From: Rhodococcus rhodochrous
Lineage (GTDB): Bacteria > Actinomycetota > Actinomycetes > Mycobacteriales > Mycobacteriaceae
Reading direction: 5' to 3'
DNA: 64,000 bases
Assembly (NCBI RefSeq): GCF_900187265.1
Contig: NZ_LT906450.1
Coordinates: 4,021,444 to 4,085,443 of the forward strand
Shown: one piece after another, positions 32,765 to 40,433 of the stretch
How positions within the stretch are numbered: the stretch's first letter is position 1
Layout of the letters: every line of letters starts with the position of its first letter
Translations under genes and position numbers: made by a program
Notes under the pieces: generated by a model
What the model was told of the DNA's origin: nothing
Databases searched by the model: none
The model's input: the letters and a program-made list of their open reading frames with translations, nothing else

Positions 32765-32790
32765 GGTGGACCTCGGGGTGGCGCTGGTTC

Positions 32791-34080
32791 CTAGTGGAAC
32801 TGGCCTTCCTCGGTGGAGCCCTTCAGGGCAGCCGTGGAGGTGTTGGGATCGACGGTGGTGGCGATGGTGTCGAAGTAGCCGGCACCGACCTCACGCTGGT
32901 GCTTGATGGCGGTGAAGCCGCGCTCCTTGGCCGCCTTGAACTCGCGCTCCTGCAGGTCGACGAAGGCCGTCATGCCCTCGCGGGCGTAGCCGTGCGCCAG
33001 GTCGAACATGCCGTAGTTGAGCGAGTGGAAGCCGGCGAGGGTGATGAACTGGAACTTGAAGCCCATCGCGCCGAGCTCCTTCTGGAACTTCGCGATGGTC
33101 GCGTCGTCCAGGTGAGCCTTCCAGTTGAAGGACGGCGAGCAGTTGTAGGCCAGCAGCTGGTCCGGGAACTCGCTGCGGACGCCCTCGGCGAACTTCTTGG
33201 CGACCTCGAGGTCCGGAACACCGGTCTCCATCCAGATGAGGTCGGAGTACGGAGCGTAGGCCTTCGCACGGGCGATGCAGGGCTCGATGCCGTTCTTGAC
33301 GTGGTAGAAGCCCTCGGCGGTGCGCTCACCGGTGATGAACGGGCGGTCGCGCTCGTCGACATCGGAGGTGATGAGGGTCGCGGCCTCGGCGTCGGTGCGG
33401 GCGATGACCACGGTCGGGACGTCCGCGACGTCGGCCGCGAGGCGAGCCGAGGTCAGGGTGCGGATGTGCTGCTGCGTGGGGATGAGCACCTTGCCACCGA
33501 GGTGACCGCACTTCTTCTCCGACGCGAGCTGGTCCTCCCAGTGCGAACCGGCGACGCCGGCCGCGATCATGGCCTTCTGCAGCTCGTAGACGTTGAGGGC
33601 GCCACCGAAGCCGGCCTCACCGTCGGCGACGATCGGAGCGAGCCAGTTGTCGACGGAGGTGTCGCCCTCGACCTTGGCGATCTCGTCGGCGCGCAGCAGC
33701 GCGTTGTTGATACGGCGGACGACCTGCGGAACCGAGTTCGCCGGGTACAGCGACTGGTCCGGGTAGGTGTGGCCGGACAGGTTGGCGTCGCCGGCGACCT
33801 GCCAACCGGAGAGGTAGATGGCCTTCAGGCCGGCGCGGACCTGCTGGACCGCCTGGTTACCGGTGAGGGCGCCGAGCGAGTTGATGTAGTCCTCGTTGTT
33901 GACGAGGTCCCACAGGATCTCGGAACCGCGGCGAGCGAGGGTGGCTTCCTCGACGACGTTGCCCTGCAGCTTGGCGACCTGCTCGGCGGTGTAGTTGCGG
34001 GTGATCCCCTTCCAGCGCGGATTGGTGTCCCAATCCTTCTGGATCTCTTCTGCAGTCCTCGGGGTGCCGGTGGTCGACAT
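32791..34080 (-). CDS. aceA: Isocitrate lyase
   Basis: The 429-residue enzyme cleaves isocitrate to glyoxylate and succinate in the glyoxylate shunt. The catalytic loop is [11 protein letters not shown]. Substrate and metal motifs include [19 protein letters not shown] and TDAEAATLI. Length matches the short Icl1 of actinobacteria. A GGAG lies six bases before ATG 34080. TTGC(G/T)AA boxes upstream and a RamB-type gene two genes away suggest acetate or fatty-acid control. Codon use is strongly biased, as expected for high expression. Confidence 0.97.
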   Translation of the reverse strand: MSTTGTPRTAEEIQKDWDTNPRWKGITRNYTAEQVAKLQGNVVEEATLARRGSEILWDLVNNEDYINSLGALTGNQAVQQVRAGLKAIYLSGWQVAGDANLSGHTYPDQSLYPANSVPQVVRRINNALLRADEIAKVEGDTSVDNWLAPIVADGEAGFGGALNVYELQKAMIAAGVAGSHWEDQLASEKKCGHLGGKVLIPTQQHIRTLTSARLAADVADVPTVVIARTDAEAATLITSDVDERDRPFITGERTAEGFYHVKNGIEPCIARAKAYAPYSDLIWMETGVPDLEVAKKFAEGVRSEFPDQLLAYNCSPSFNWKAHLDDATIAKFQKELGAMGFKFQFITLAGFHSLNYGMFDLAHGYAREGMTAFVDLQEREFKAAKERGFTAIKHQREVGAGYFDTIATTVDPNTSTAALKGSTEEGQFH

Positions 34081-34208
34081 CAAATCTCCACTCTCTAGAT
34101 CTGCCCCGCTCGGGATGAAGCAGTACGCGTGTACGACTTCACATCCTTTGCGTGCCGTTCGGATGTACAAGAACGACAATGACACAGTCCAAAAAACCCG
34201 TCTACCTG

Positions 34209-34261
34209 TTGCTAATGCCAATCTCGGCTATTTTCGTCGCAGCCATTGCGAAGATTGCTAA
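34209..34261. promoter_or_regulatory. Three TTGC(G/T)AA boxes, candidate RamB sites
   Basis: TTGCTAA (34209-34215), TTGCGAA (34246-34252) and TTGCTAA (34255-34261) lie upstream of aceA. RamB sites in corynebacteria and mycobacteria contain TTTGCAAA-like cores. The same heptamer recurs at 35780 in the ramB promoter. Confidence 0.4.
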
Positions 34262-34411
34262 TCGATGGTCGGTCCAACTACCCGAATCGGGCACGGGTTT
34301 ATTACCCGCGAGTAGTAACTACCTCGGCTTTTGCCGCTGCCGTCCGGCCCACACCGCCGGGACGCCTCGTCCCGCCGACTCCCCCACCTCGGGACGGATC
34401 GGACACCTGTC

Positions 34412-34427
34412 TGTGACTGCCTTCACA
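34412..34427. promoter_or_regulatory. CRP/GlxR-type binding site
   Basis: TGTGA-CTGCCT-TCACA is an exact match to the TGTGA-N6-TCACA consensus. Its centre lies about 70 bases upstream of the predicted flavohaemoprotein transcription start, a classical activator position. Confidence 0.65.
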
Positions 34428-34454
34428 AGCGGTGATCGCGGTTTGTGATCCCCA

Positions 34455-34482
34455 TTGACCCCTGGAATCCCATCCGTAACAT
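34455..34482 (+). promoter_or_regulatory. sigma-A-like promoter of the flavohaemoprotein gene
   Basis: TTGACC (34455-34460), 16 bases, TAACAT (34477-34482). Transcription would begin near 34489, which excludes the GTG at 34445 and the ATG at 34481 as starts. Confidence 0.6.
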
Positions 34483-34570
34483 GTCTCGGGCCGGATCGGG
34501 GCCGGTGCGTCGCAGTGCCTTCGTGTCTCAGGGCCCCGGCCGAACAGCCCCCCGAACACGAGGAGTCGAC

Positions 34571-35761
34571 ATTCTCTCGAGTACGTCGCGGTCGATCGTC
34601 GAAGCGACCCTGCCGGTGGTCGGCGCCGAGATCGGCACGATCTCACGTGTCTTCTACAACCGGCTCTTCCGGGCCGTCCCGTCCCTGCGGGACACCTTCA
34701 ACCGCACCAACCAGGCCAACGGGGCCCAGCAACGTGCGCTCGCCGACTCGGTCGCCGCTTTCGCATCACTGCTGGTCACCCACGCACCGACCGACATCGA
34801 CCCGATCATGGAGCGGATCGCCGCCAAACATGCGTCCCTCGGTGTACAGGCCGCGCACTACGGGATCGTGCGGACCCACCTGTTCGCCGCGATCGCCGAG
34901 GTGCTCGGCGACGCCGTCACACCGCAGGTCGCCGTGGCCTGGCACGAGGTGTACACGCTGATGGCGAACTCGCTCGTCGAGCAGGAGACGGAGTTGTACC
35001 GGCGGGCCGGTGTGGCCCCCGGTGACATCTGGCGTCGGGTGGTCGTCACCGAACACGAGTACGACGGCGCGCACGCGGCCACCTTCCACCTCCGCTCCGT
35101 CGACGGTCGGCCGCTGCCGGCCTTCCTTCCCGGCCAGTACATCTCGGTGCGGGTCGCGCTGCCCGACGGCTCCGAGCAGATCCGCCAGTACACCGTCTTC
35201 CCGGGCAGGACGAGCGGCGAGTGGGCCGTCACCGTCAAGCGCGTGCCGGGCGGACTCGTCTCCCCCGTGCTGTGTGACGGCCTGCGCGTCGGCGATCACC
35301 TCCTCGTGTCACCGCCGTTCGGCAGCGTCGTCGTCGATCGGGGCAGCGAACCGTTGCTGCTCGTCTCGGCGGGCGTGGGCGTGACGATGACGATCGCGGC
35401 GCTGCGCGACATACAGTCCCGGGGCGACGGTCGGAGCGTCGACGTCGTCCACGTCGACCGCACCCCCTACGAACAACCGCACCGGACCGAGCTCGCCATC
35501 CTGGTCGACTCGTTGCCGGACGCCCGGCTGCACGTGCGCTACACCGAGTACGACGAGATCCGCGGCGACGGACGAACTCCCCTGTCCGGTCTGACGATTC
35601 CGGGCGATGCCCGCACCTACGTGTGCGGTCCGATCCCGTTCATGCGTGCCATCCGCTCCGATCTCGTCGCGTCGGGCGTGCCCCCCGGGTCGATCCACTT
35701 CGAGGCGTTCGCGCCGGGCTCGTGGTTCGGTCTCGAGGCCCCACCGATCTCCGTCGATTAA
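34571..35761 (+). CDS. hmp: Flavohaemoprotein (nitric oxide dioxygenase-like)
   Basis: The protein has a globin domain (FYNRLFRAVPS with the B10 Tyr, AQQRAL with the E7 Gln, KHASLGV with the proximal His). FAD and NAD domains follow (RQYTVFPG, SAGVGVTMTIAAL, YVCGPIPFMRAI). It oxidises NO to nitrate. Homologues begin M-L-S-S-T-S-R; here the codon is ATT (34571), preceded by GAGGAG five bases upstream, and length from there is 396, as usual. ATT is taken as the likely start. Otherwise translation must begin at an upstream GTG such as 34520 or 34505 with a foreign N-terminal extension. Confidence 0.85.
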   Translation: MLSSTSRSIVEATLPVVGAEIGTISRVFYNRLFRAVPSLRDTFNRTNQANGAQQRALADSVAAFASLLVTHAPTDIDPIMERIAAKHASLGVQAAHYGIVRTHLFAAIAEVLGDAVTPQVAVAWHEVYTLMANSLVEQETELYRRAGVAPGDIWRRVVVTEHEYDGAHAATFHLRSVDGRPLPAFLPGQYISVRVALPDGSEQIRQYTVFPGRTSGEWAVTVKRVPGGLVSPVLCDGLRVGDHLLVSPPFGSVVVDRGSEPLLLVSAGVGVTMTIAALRDIQSRGDGRSVDVVHVDRTPYEQPHRTELAILVDSLPDARLHVRYTEYDEIRGDGRTPLSGLTIPGDARTYVCGPIPFMRAIRSDLVASGVPPGSIHFEAFAPGSWFGLEAPPISVD

Positions 35762-35779
35762 CACGCTGCGAACGCTGCC

Positions 35780-35808
35780 TTGCGAAGGCTGCGAGGCAGT
35801 TCTACCCT
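35780..35808 (+). promoter_or_regulatory. Leaderless ramB promoter with a candidate RamB box as -35
   Basis: TTGCGA (35780-35785), 17 bases, TACCCT (35803-35808), six bases before the ATG at 35815. The -35 is part of TTGCGAA, the heptamer seen upstream of aceA, so the protein may repress its own gene. Confidence 0.5.
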
Positions 35809-35814
35809 GGGCGA

Positions 35815-37227
35815 ATGGCCAAGACCTATGTAGGCGCCCGGCTGCGGCAGCTACGCACCGAGCGAGGACTCAGCCAGGCTGCGCTCGCCAAGACCCTCGA
35901 GATCTCGGCGAGCTATCTCAACCAGATCGAGCACGACGTCAGGCCCCTGACCGTGCCCGTCCTGCTCCGGATCAGCGAGGTCTTCGGGGTCGACGCCACC
36001 TTCTTCTCCTCGCAGGACGACACCCGTCTGATCGCGGAGATGCGGGAGGTCGCGCTCGACCGGGAGATGGGCATCGAGGCCGACGCCCAGGAGATCGCCG
36101 AGATGGTCGCAGCCCACCCCACTCTGGCGCGCGCGATGGTCAATCTCCACCGGCGCTTCCGCAACACCACCGCGCAGCTCGCCGTCGCGACCGAGGAGAG
36201 ATACAGCGACGGCAGCGGCAGCGGTGCGATCACCATGCCCCACGAAGAGGTCCGCGACTACTTCTACCAGCGGCAGAACTACCTGCACGATCTCGACACC
36301 GCGGCCGAGGAACTCGCCAACCGCATCCGGTTCCACCGCGGCGACGTCGGGGGCGAGATCGCCCGCCGCATGACCACGGTCCACGATGTGCAGATCGTCA
36401 AGCGCATCGACCTCGGCGAGAACATCCTGCACCGTTACGACCCCGAGACCCGTGTCCTGGAGGTCGCGCCGCAGCTGTCCGGCGGGCAGCAGGTCTTCAA
36501 GCTGGCCATCGAACTCGCGTACCTGGAGTGCGGAGAGCTCATCGACCGCCTCGTCGCGGAGGGTTCGTTCACGAGCGATGCCTCACGCGCGCTGGCCCGG
36601 CTCGGGCTCGCCAACTACTGGGCGGCCGCGCTGATCCTGCCGTACACGCAGTTCCACGAGATCGCCGAGGACTTCCGCTACGACGTCGAACGCCTGTCGG
36701 CCTTCTACGGCGTCAGCTACGAGACGATCGCGCACCGACTGTCGACACTCCAACGTCCGAAGCTGCGGGGCGTCCCGTTCTCGTTCGTGCGCGTCGACCG
36801 CGCGGGCAACATGTCGAAGCGCCAGTCCGCCACCGGTTTCCACTTTTCCACCAGCGGTGGCACGTGCCCGTTGTGGAACGTCTACGAGACCTTCGCCTAT
36901 CCCGGCAAGATCATGACGCAGATCGCGCAGATGCCCGACGGTCGTCGCTATCTGTGGGTCGCGCGCACGGTCGAGCGTCGCGCCGCGCGTTACGGCCAGC
37001 CGTCGAAGACGTTCGCGATCGGCCTCGGCTGCGAACTGCGGCACGCGCATCGCCTGGTCTACGCCGACGGTCTCGACCTCGACGAGTCCAATCCCGGCAC
37101 ACCGATCGGCTCGGGTTGCCGCGTGTGCGAGCGGATGAACTGCCCGCAGCGAGCCTTCCCTCCCCTGGGCAAGGAGATCGACATCAACGAGCACCGTTCG
37201 TCGGTCTCGCCGTATCTGGTGCGCTGA
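35815..37227 (+). CDS. ramB: RamB-type regulator of acetate metabolism
   Basis: The 470-residue protein starts with an XRE helix-turn-helix (residues 7-62; LRQLRTERGLSQAALAKTLE). A long ImmA/IrrE-like and DUF2083-type sensory region follows, with a Cys-rich end (CRVCERMNCPQRAF). This is the RamB/Rv0465c family, which responds to short-chain acyl-CoA or acetate and controls aceA, aceB and ack-pta in relatives. Position next to isocitrate lyase supports the assignment. Confidence 0.9.
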   Translation: MAKTYVGARLRQLRTERGLSQAALAKTLEISASYLNQIEHDVRPLTVPVLLRISEVFGVDATFFSSQDDTRLIAEMREVALDREMGIEADAQEIAEMVAAHPTLARAMVNLHRRFRNTTAQLAVATEERYSDGSGSGAITMPHEEVRDYFYQRQNYLHDLDTAAEELANRIRFHRGDVGGEIARRMTTVHDVQIVKRIDLGENILHRYDPETRVLEVAPQLSGGQQVFKLAIELAYLECGELIDRLVAEGSFTSDASRALARLGLANYWAAALILPYTQFHEIAEDFRYDVERLSAFYGVSYETIAHRLSTLQRPKLRGVPFSFVRVDRAGNMSKRQSATGFHFSTSGGTCPLWNVYETFAYPGKIMTQIAQMPDGRRYLWVARTVERRAARYGQPSKTFAIGLGCELRHAHRLVYADGLDLDESNPGTPIGSGCRVCERMNCPQRAFPPLGKEIDINEHRSSVSPYLVR

Positions 37228-37246
37228 GCGTCGGTAGGCTCGTCGC

Positions 37247-37648
37247 ATGGCACGCACCCCCGACTCGATAGGCGCGAAGGCACTCGAGTTCCTGTCCGAG
37301 TACCACCTCGCGACGCTCACGACCCTCCGCAAGGACGGCTCGCCGCACGTCGTCGCCGTCGGGTTCACGTGGGACGGCGAGGCGGGCCTCGCCCGCGTCA
37401 TCACCTTCGAGGGCTCCCAGAAGACCCTCAACGTCGAGCGCGGGGGGTATGCGGTGGTGAGCCAGGTCGACGGTGGTCGCTGGCTCACCCTCGAGGGCCC
37501 GGCCCGCGTGACGCGCGAGCCGGCCGACGTCCGCGAGGGCGAGCGTCGCTACGCCGCCCGCTACCGCGAACCCCGCCCCAACCCCCGCCGCGTCGTCATC
37601 GAGATCGCCGTCGAGCGCGTGATGGGCTCGGTCCTCGACCCCGCCTGA
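37247..37648 (+). CDS. F420-dependent PPOX-class oxidoreductase
   Basis: The 133-residue split-barrel protein has the pyridoxamine-phosphate-oxidase-like fold ([64 protein letters not shown]). Actinobacterial members of this size usually bind F420 and reduce biliverdin-like or quinone compounds; the substrate here is unknown. It follows ramB by 19 bases. Its stop is the last codon before a palindromic repeat interrupted by an IS3 element. Confidence 0.82.
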   Translation: MARTPDSIGAKALEFLSEYHLATLTTLRKDGSPHVVAVGFTWDGEAGLARVITFEGSQKTLNVERGGYAVVSQVDGGRWLTLEGPARVTREPADVREGERRYAARYREPRPNPRRVVIEIAVERVMGSVLDPA

Positions 37649-37688
37649 CGCATCCGCTACGGGATTCGCCATCCGCTACCGCAATTCG
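37647..37688. repeat. Left arm of a 42-bp imperfect palindrome split by the IS element
   Basis: This arm matches the reverse complement of 39235-39276 at 32 of 42 positions. Within it, ATCCGCTAC-N-G-N-ATTCG-like units occur twice in tandem. Confidence 0.8.
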
Positions 37689-37728
37689 TTGGTTGTCAGG
37701 ATGGTCGTGAGACATCCTGACAACCAAC
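37688..37728. other. Strong hairpin at the left end of the IS3 element
   Basis: Fifteen-base arms GTTGGTTGTCAGGAT / ATCCTGACAACCAAC with an 11-base loop cover the left terminus. Such stems can block transcription and translation entering the element. Confidence 0.7.
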
Positions 37729-37749
37729 GCGGGGATCGGAGCGACACAG

Positions 37750-38214
37750 ATGTCCGACCTCATGACCATCCCCGTAGGACGAACCCAACAAGGCCACCGC
37801 GCGTTCTCCATGGCCTACAAAATCGAGTTCTTGCGCCGATGGGACACCTGCGTCGAACGCGGCGCCAAGACCCGACTGCTGCGCGAGAACAATCTCGCCC
37901 AAGGCACCGTCCGCCGCTGGCTGCAGGCCCGCGATGAGGGACACTTGCAGAAGTCGATGGTCGAAGCAGCAGACAAAGCGAGGGACCGATTGGACAGTCG
38001 AGACCGCGCGGAGCTCGCCGAACTCCGCCGCGAAAACGAACGCCTCCGCGACAAAGTCGCCCAGAGCGACGCCGCCGTGGAGATCCTGGGAAAAGCATTC
38101 GAGCTCTTGCAGGGGATCCACAAGACCTCGACCGACGAGACCACCGAGATCCCGCCGGCATTGATGAGCGCACGCGAGTACGCGCTGTGGCTCGAGCGCA
38201 AAGCGTTGTCCTGA
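37750..38214 (+). CDS. IS3 OrfA
   Basis: The 154-residue protein has a helix-turn-helix (AYKIEFLRRWDTCVERG, LLRENNLAQGTVRRWLQAR) and a leucine-zipper-like helix (AELAELRRENERLRDKVAQS) with the ELLQGIHK end typical of IS3 OrfA. It binds the ends and, fused to OrfB by frameshifting, forms the transposase. The OrfB frame lies at -1. No classical A-rich slippery heptamer is visible in the 28-base overlap. Confidence 0.9.
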   Translation: MSDLMTIPVGRTQQGHRAFSMAYKIEFLRRWDTCVERGAKTRLLRENNLAQGTVRRWLQARDEGHLQKSMVEAADKARDRLDSRDRAELAELRRENERLRDKVAQSDAAVEILGKAFELLQGIHKTSTDETTEIPPALMSAREYALWLERKALS

Positions 38215-39227
38215 CCGACATCGTCACCGAACTGACCGAGGCGGGAATGTCGGTCACCCGGGGATGTGCGCTCGTGGGGATCGCCCGGTCGAGCTATTAC
38301 CGGCGGGCCCACCACTACCGGCACTATCGGCCGGTCACCGATCCGATCCCGCAGCGACAGCGGCAGCAACCAGCGGCACTGTCGCCGGCCGAGAAGGCCA
38401 CCATCGTCGCGTTGATCCTCGCCGAGGAGAACGCGGATCAGTCTGTGTGTCAAATCTATTGGCGTTCGTTCGATGACGGATTGGTGGACTGCTCGGAGGT
38501 CACGTTCTATCGGGTGGCCCGGGCCGAGAAGCTCACCGGGGACCGGCGTCGCAGCCGCACCGGAGGACCGTCGACGCCCCGCTGCGCACCGGTCGTCGAG
38601 GCCATCGACGTCGGGGACCTGTGGTCGTGGGACATCACGACACTCAAGGGGCCCCGCACGCAGGACCAGTTTCGGTTGTATCTGGCAATCGATGTGTACT
38701 CACGGTTTCCGGTGGCGTGGCGCATCGAATACCACGAGGACAAGGCCAAGGCGGTAGAGATGTTCACCGAAGCGTTCACCGCGTTCGGGGCGCCGGGGGT
38801 GTTGCATGCCGACAACGGGGCATCGATGCGGTCGGGGTTGTTGCTCGATGCCCTCGCCGCGGCGGGGGTCGTGTCGTCGTTCTCCCGTCCGCGGGTCAGT
38901 GACGACAATCCCTTCTCGGAGTCATTGTTCAAGACCATCAAGTACGACCTGACATGTCCGGATCGGTTCGATGATATCGATCATGCTCGGCGGTGGACCG
39001 AAGACTTCATGAACCGGTATGCGCTCGAGCACCGGCACGCAGGGCTGGGGCGGTACACGCCGGTGTCGGTGTTCCTCGGCAGTGCCGCCGAGGAACACCG
39101 ACGTCGGCAGGAGCGTCTCAACCGGATCCACGAAAAGTATCCGCATCGGTTCCGGCGTCGACCGGCAGCGCCGGCGTTACCGCAACCGACGGGAATCAAC
39201 ACACCTGATCTGTCTCAGACAGGTTGA
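38187..39227 (+). CDS. IS3 OrfB transposase (DDE)
   Basis: The 346-residue protein has an HTH_21-like region (EAGMSVTRGCALVGIARSSYYRR) and an rve integrase core. The catalytic residues are D149 (WSWDITTLK), D209 (LHADNGASM) and E245 (DNPFSESLFKTIK). It may be made by -1 frameshift from OrfA or from its own GTG at 38187. The frame is intact, so the element may be active. Confidence 0.9.
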   Translation: MARAQSVVLTDIVTELTEAGMSVTRGCALVGIARSSYYRRAHHYRHYRPVTDPIPQRQRQQPAALSPAEKATIVALILAEENADQSVCQIYWRSFDDGLVDCSEVTFYRVARAEKLTGDRRRSRTGGPSTPRCAPVVEAIDVGDLWSWDITTLKGPRTQDQFRLYLAIDVYSRFPVAWRIEYHEDKAKAVEMFTEAFTAFGAPGVLHADNGASMRSGLLLDALAAAGVVSSFSRPRVSDDNPFSESLFKTIKYDLTCPDRFDDIDHARRWTEDFMNRYALEHRHAGLGRYTPVSVFLGSAAEEHRRRQERLNRIHEKYPHRFRRRPAAPALPQPTGINTPDLSQTG

Positions 39228-39234
39228 CAACTTC

Positions 39235-39276
39235 CGAATTGCTGTAGCGAATGACGAAAGATGTAGCGAACGCGTT
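39235..39276. repeat. Right arm of the split 42-bp palindrome
   Basis: It is the partner of 37647-37688. The core CGGTAGCGGATG also appears at 40251-40262, just after the next gene. Confidence 0.75.
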
Positions 39277-39364
39277 GTCCACAGGGCGACGACTCATCCA
39301 CAGATCGGTCGGAATCCCCGACTCCCGCGATTTTCGGGGGCAGACGTGCGGCACGGTGGTCGCC

Positions 39365-40249
39365 ATGGAGCCCATCCTGCGCGGCGACGCCCTGACGACC
39401 GGCCTCAGCGACGCCGAGATCCGCCGAGCACTGCGCAACGGTGAACTCGAACGACTCGAACCCGGGGTGTACATCGCCGACGCATCCCTCGACGACCTCG
39501 ACCGCTACCGCATGCGCGTCCGGTCCGTCGGTGCGCGTCTGTCCGACGACACCGTGATCAGCCACGAGTCCGCCGCTGTCCTTCACGGACTCGCCTTGTG
39601 GAAGCCGGACCTGGCACGAGTGCACGTGACCCGCGACAGGTCGGCCGGTGGACGCAGGACTGCGAGTCGCCACCTGCACGTCGCGCCATTACCCACCTGC
39701 GACCGGTCGGAGGTGGACGGCGTTCCCTGCACCTCGATGGCCCGAACGGTCGTGGACCTCGCCTGCACGCTCGACTTCGACGCGGCCGTGATAGCCGGCG
39801 ACTCCGCCGGGTCCCGTGAGCCGGAGTTCGCGGAAGCGCTCACTCGTTGCCTGGCCGAGTCGGGCCCTCGTACGGGCATCGCCGCGGCACGGCGGGTGGC
39901 AGCGTTCGTCGACGGTCGCAGTGAGAGTCCCGGCGAATCGCTCAGCCGGGTGCGTATGCAGGAGGTCGGCATGCCGTCACCGATCCTGCAGCAGGAGATC
40001 AGAACCCCCGGTGGGCTCTTCGTCGGGCGAGCCGATTTCTACTGGGAGGACGAAGGCGTCGTCGGTGAATTCGACGGCATGGGCAAGTACGACGACGGCG
40101 GGATCGAAGCGGTCCGTCGGGAGAAGCGACGCGAGGACGCACTGCGCGATCTCGGCTTCGAGGTGGTGCGCTGGACGTGGCCGGAACTGTTCCGGTTCGA
40201 CGTGGTCCGCGCCCGTTTCGATCGGGCCGTCGCCCGCGCCCGGAGATAA
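39365..40249 (+). CDS. AbiEi/DUF559-type protein
   Basis: The protein (294 residues from ATG 39365) has an N-terminal winged-helix-like part (LTTGLSDAEIRRALRNGELERLEPGVYIADA) as in AbiEi antitoxins. A C-terminal DUF559/Vsr-like region follows (RADFYWEDEGVVGEFDGMGKYDD, REKRREDALRDLGFEVVRWTW), resembling endonuclease cores. Such proteins are common orphans in actinobacteria; neither a toxin partner nor a nuclease target is known. An upstream in-frame ATG (39251) lies in the repeat arm and is less likely. Confidence 0.7.
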   Translation: MEPILRGDALTTGLSDAEIRRALRNGELERLEPGVYIADASLDDLDRYRMRVRSVGARLSDDTVISHESAAVLHGLALWKPDLARVHVTRDRSAGGRRTASRHLHVAPLPTCDRSEVDGVPCTSMARTVVDLACTLDFDAAVIAGDSAGSREPEFAEALTRCLAESGPRTGIAAARRVAAFVDGRSESPGESLSRVRMQEVGMPSPILQQEIRTPGGLFVGRADFYWEDEGVVGEFDGMGKYDDGGIEAVRREKRREDALRDLGFEVVRWTWPELFRFDVVRARFDRAVARARR

Positions 40250-40276
40250 TCGGTAGCGGATGCTTGTGCGCACTTT

Positions 40277-40311
40277 GTAACACACGCGAAATCTGTGTCA
40301 CGCGACCGTGA
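40277..40311. promoter_or_regulatory. Candidate GlnR boxes upstream of urtA
   Basis: GTAAC-ACACGC-GAAAT (40277-40292) fits the actinobacterial GlnR pattern GTNAC-N6-GAAAC with one mismatch. A weaker GTCAC-N6-GTGAC follows (40297-40312). This would tie urea uptake to nitrogen shortage. Confidence 0.5.
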
Positions 40312-40361
40312 CCGGACGATATTCCCGCGCAACAACTCCCTTCTACTGTGTGGCCTCACGG

Positions 40362-40375
40362 ATACAGCGCTGTAT
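40362..40375. promoter_or_regulatory. Palindromic operator ATACAGCGCTGTAT upstream of urtA
   Basis: A perfect 14-bp palindrome with the half-site GTATACAG on the complementary strand. The same GTATACAG string occurs twice at the start of the urea carboxylase gene. It is likely the target of the GntR-family regulator encoded in the locus. Confidence 0.55.
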
Positions 40376-40433
40376 ACGCCTCCCGGATACACCGGGGTCC
40401 TCTCCGGCCACACCTTCGAAGGAAGGGCTCTAC

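Larger units (their letters stand above)
34081..34570. promoter_or_regulatory. Divergent control region of aceA and the flavohaemoprotein gene
   Basis: These 490 bases hold no supported gene and are AT-richer than their surroundings. They contain three TTGC(G/T)AA boxes, a CRP/GlxR-type palindrome, and a promoter facing right. On the aceA side TTGGAC-N17-TGTACA (about 34160-34190) is a possible promoter. Confidence 0.6.
37688..39231 (+). mobile_element. IS3-family insertion sequence
   Basis: Two overlapping frames encode an OrfA and a DDE OrfB transposase. Terminal inverted repeats are short: TTGTCA-N10-GAGAC at the left and TTGTCA-N8-GAGAC read inward from the right. No direct target duplication was found; outside the ends the flanks are inverted copies of each other. 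Exact tips are uncertain by a few bases. Confidence 0.85.

Noticed and set aside
34130-34150. Second CRP/GlxR site near aceA
   Set aside because: The GTGTACGACTTCACA string has the wrong spacing and a broken left half.
37681-39240. Target-site duplication of the IS3 element
   Set aside because: Flanking 3-5 base strings do not match directly; the flanks are inverted copies of each other.
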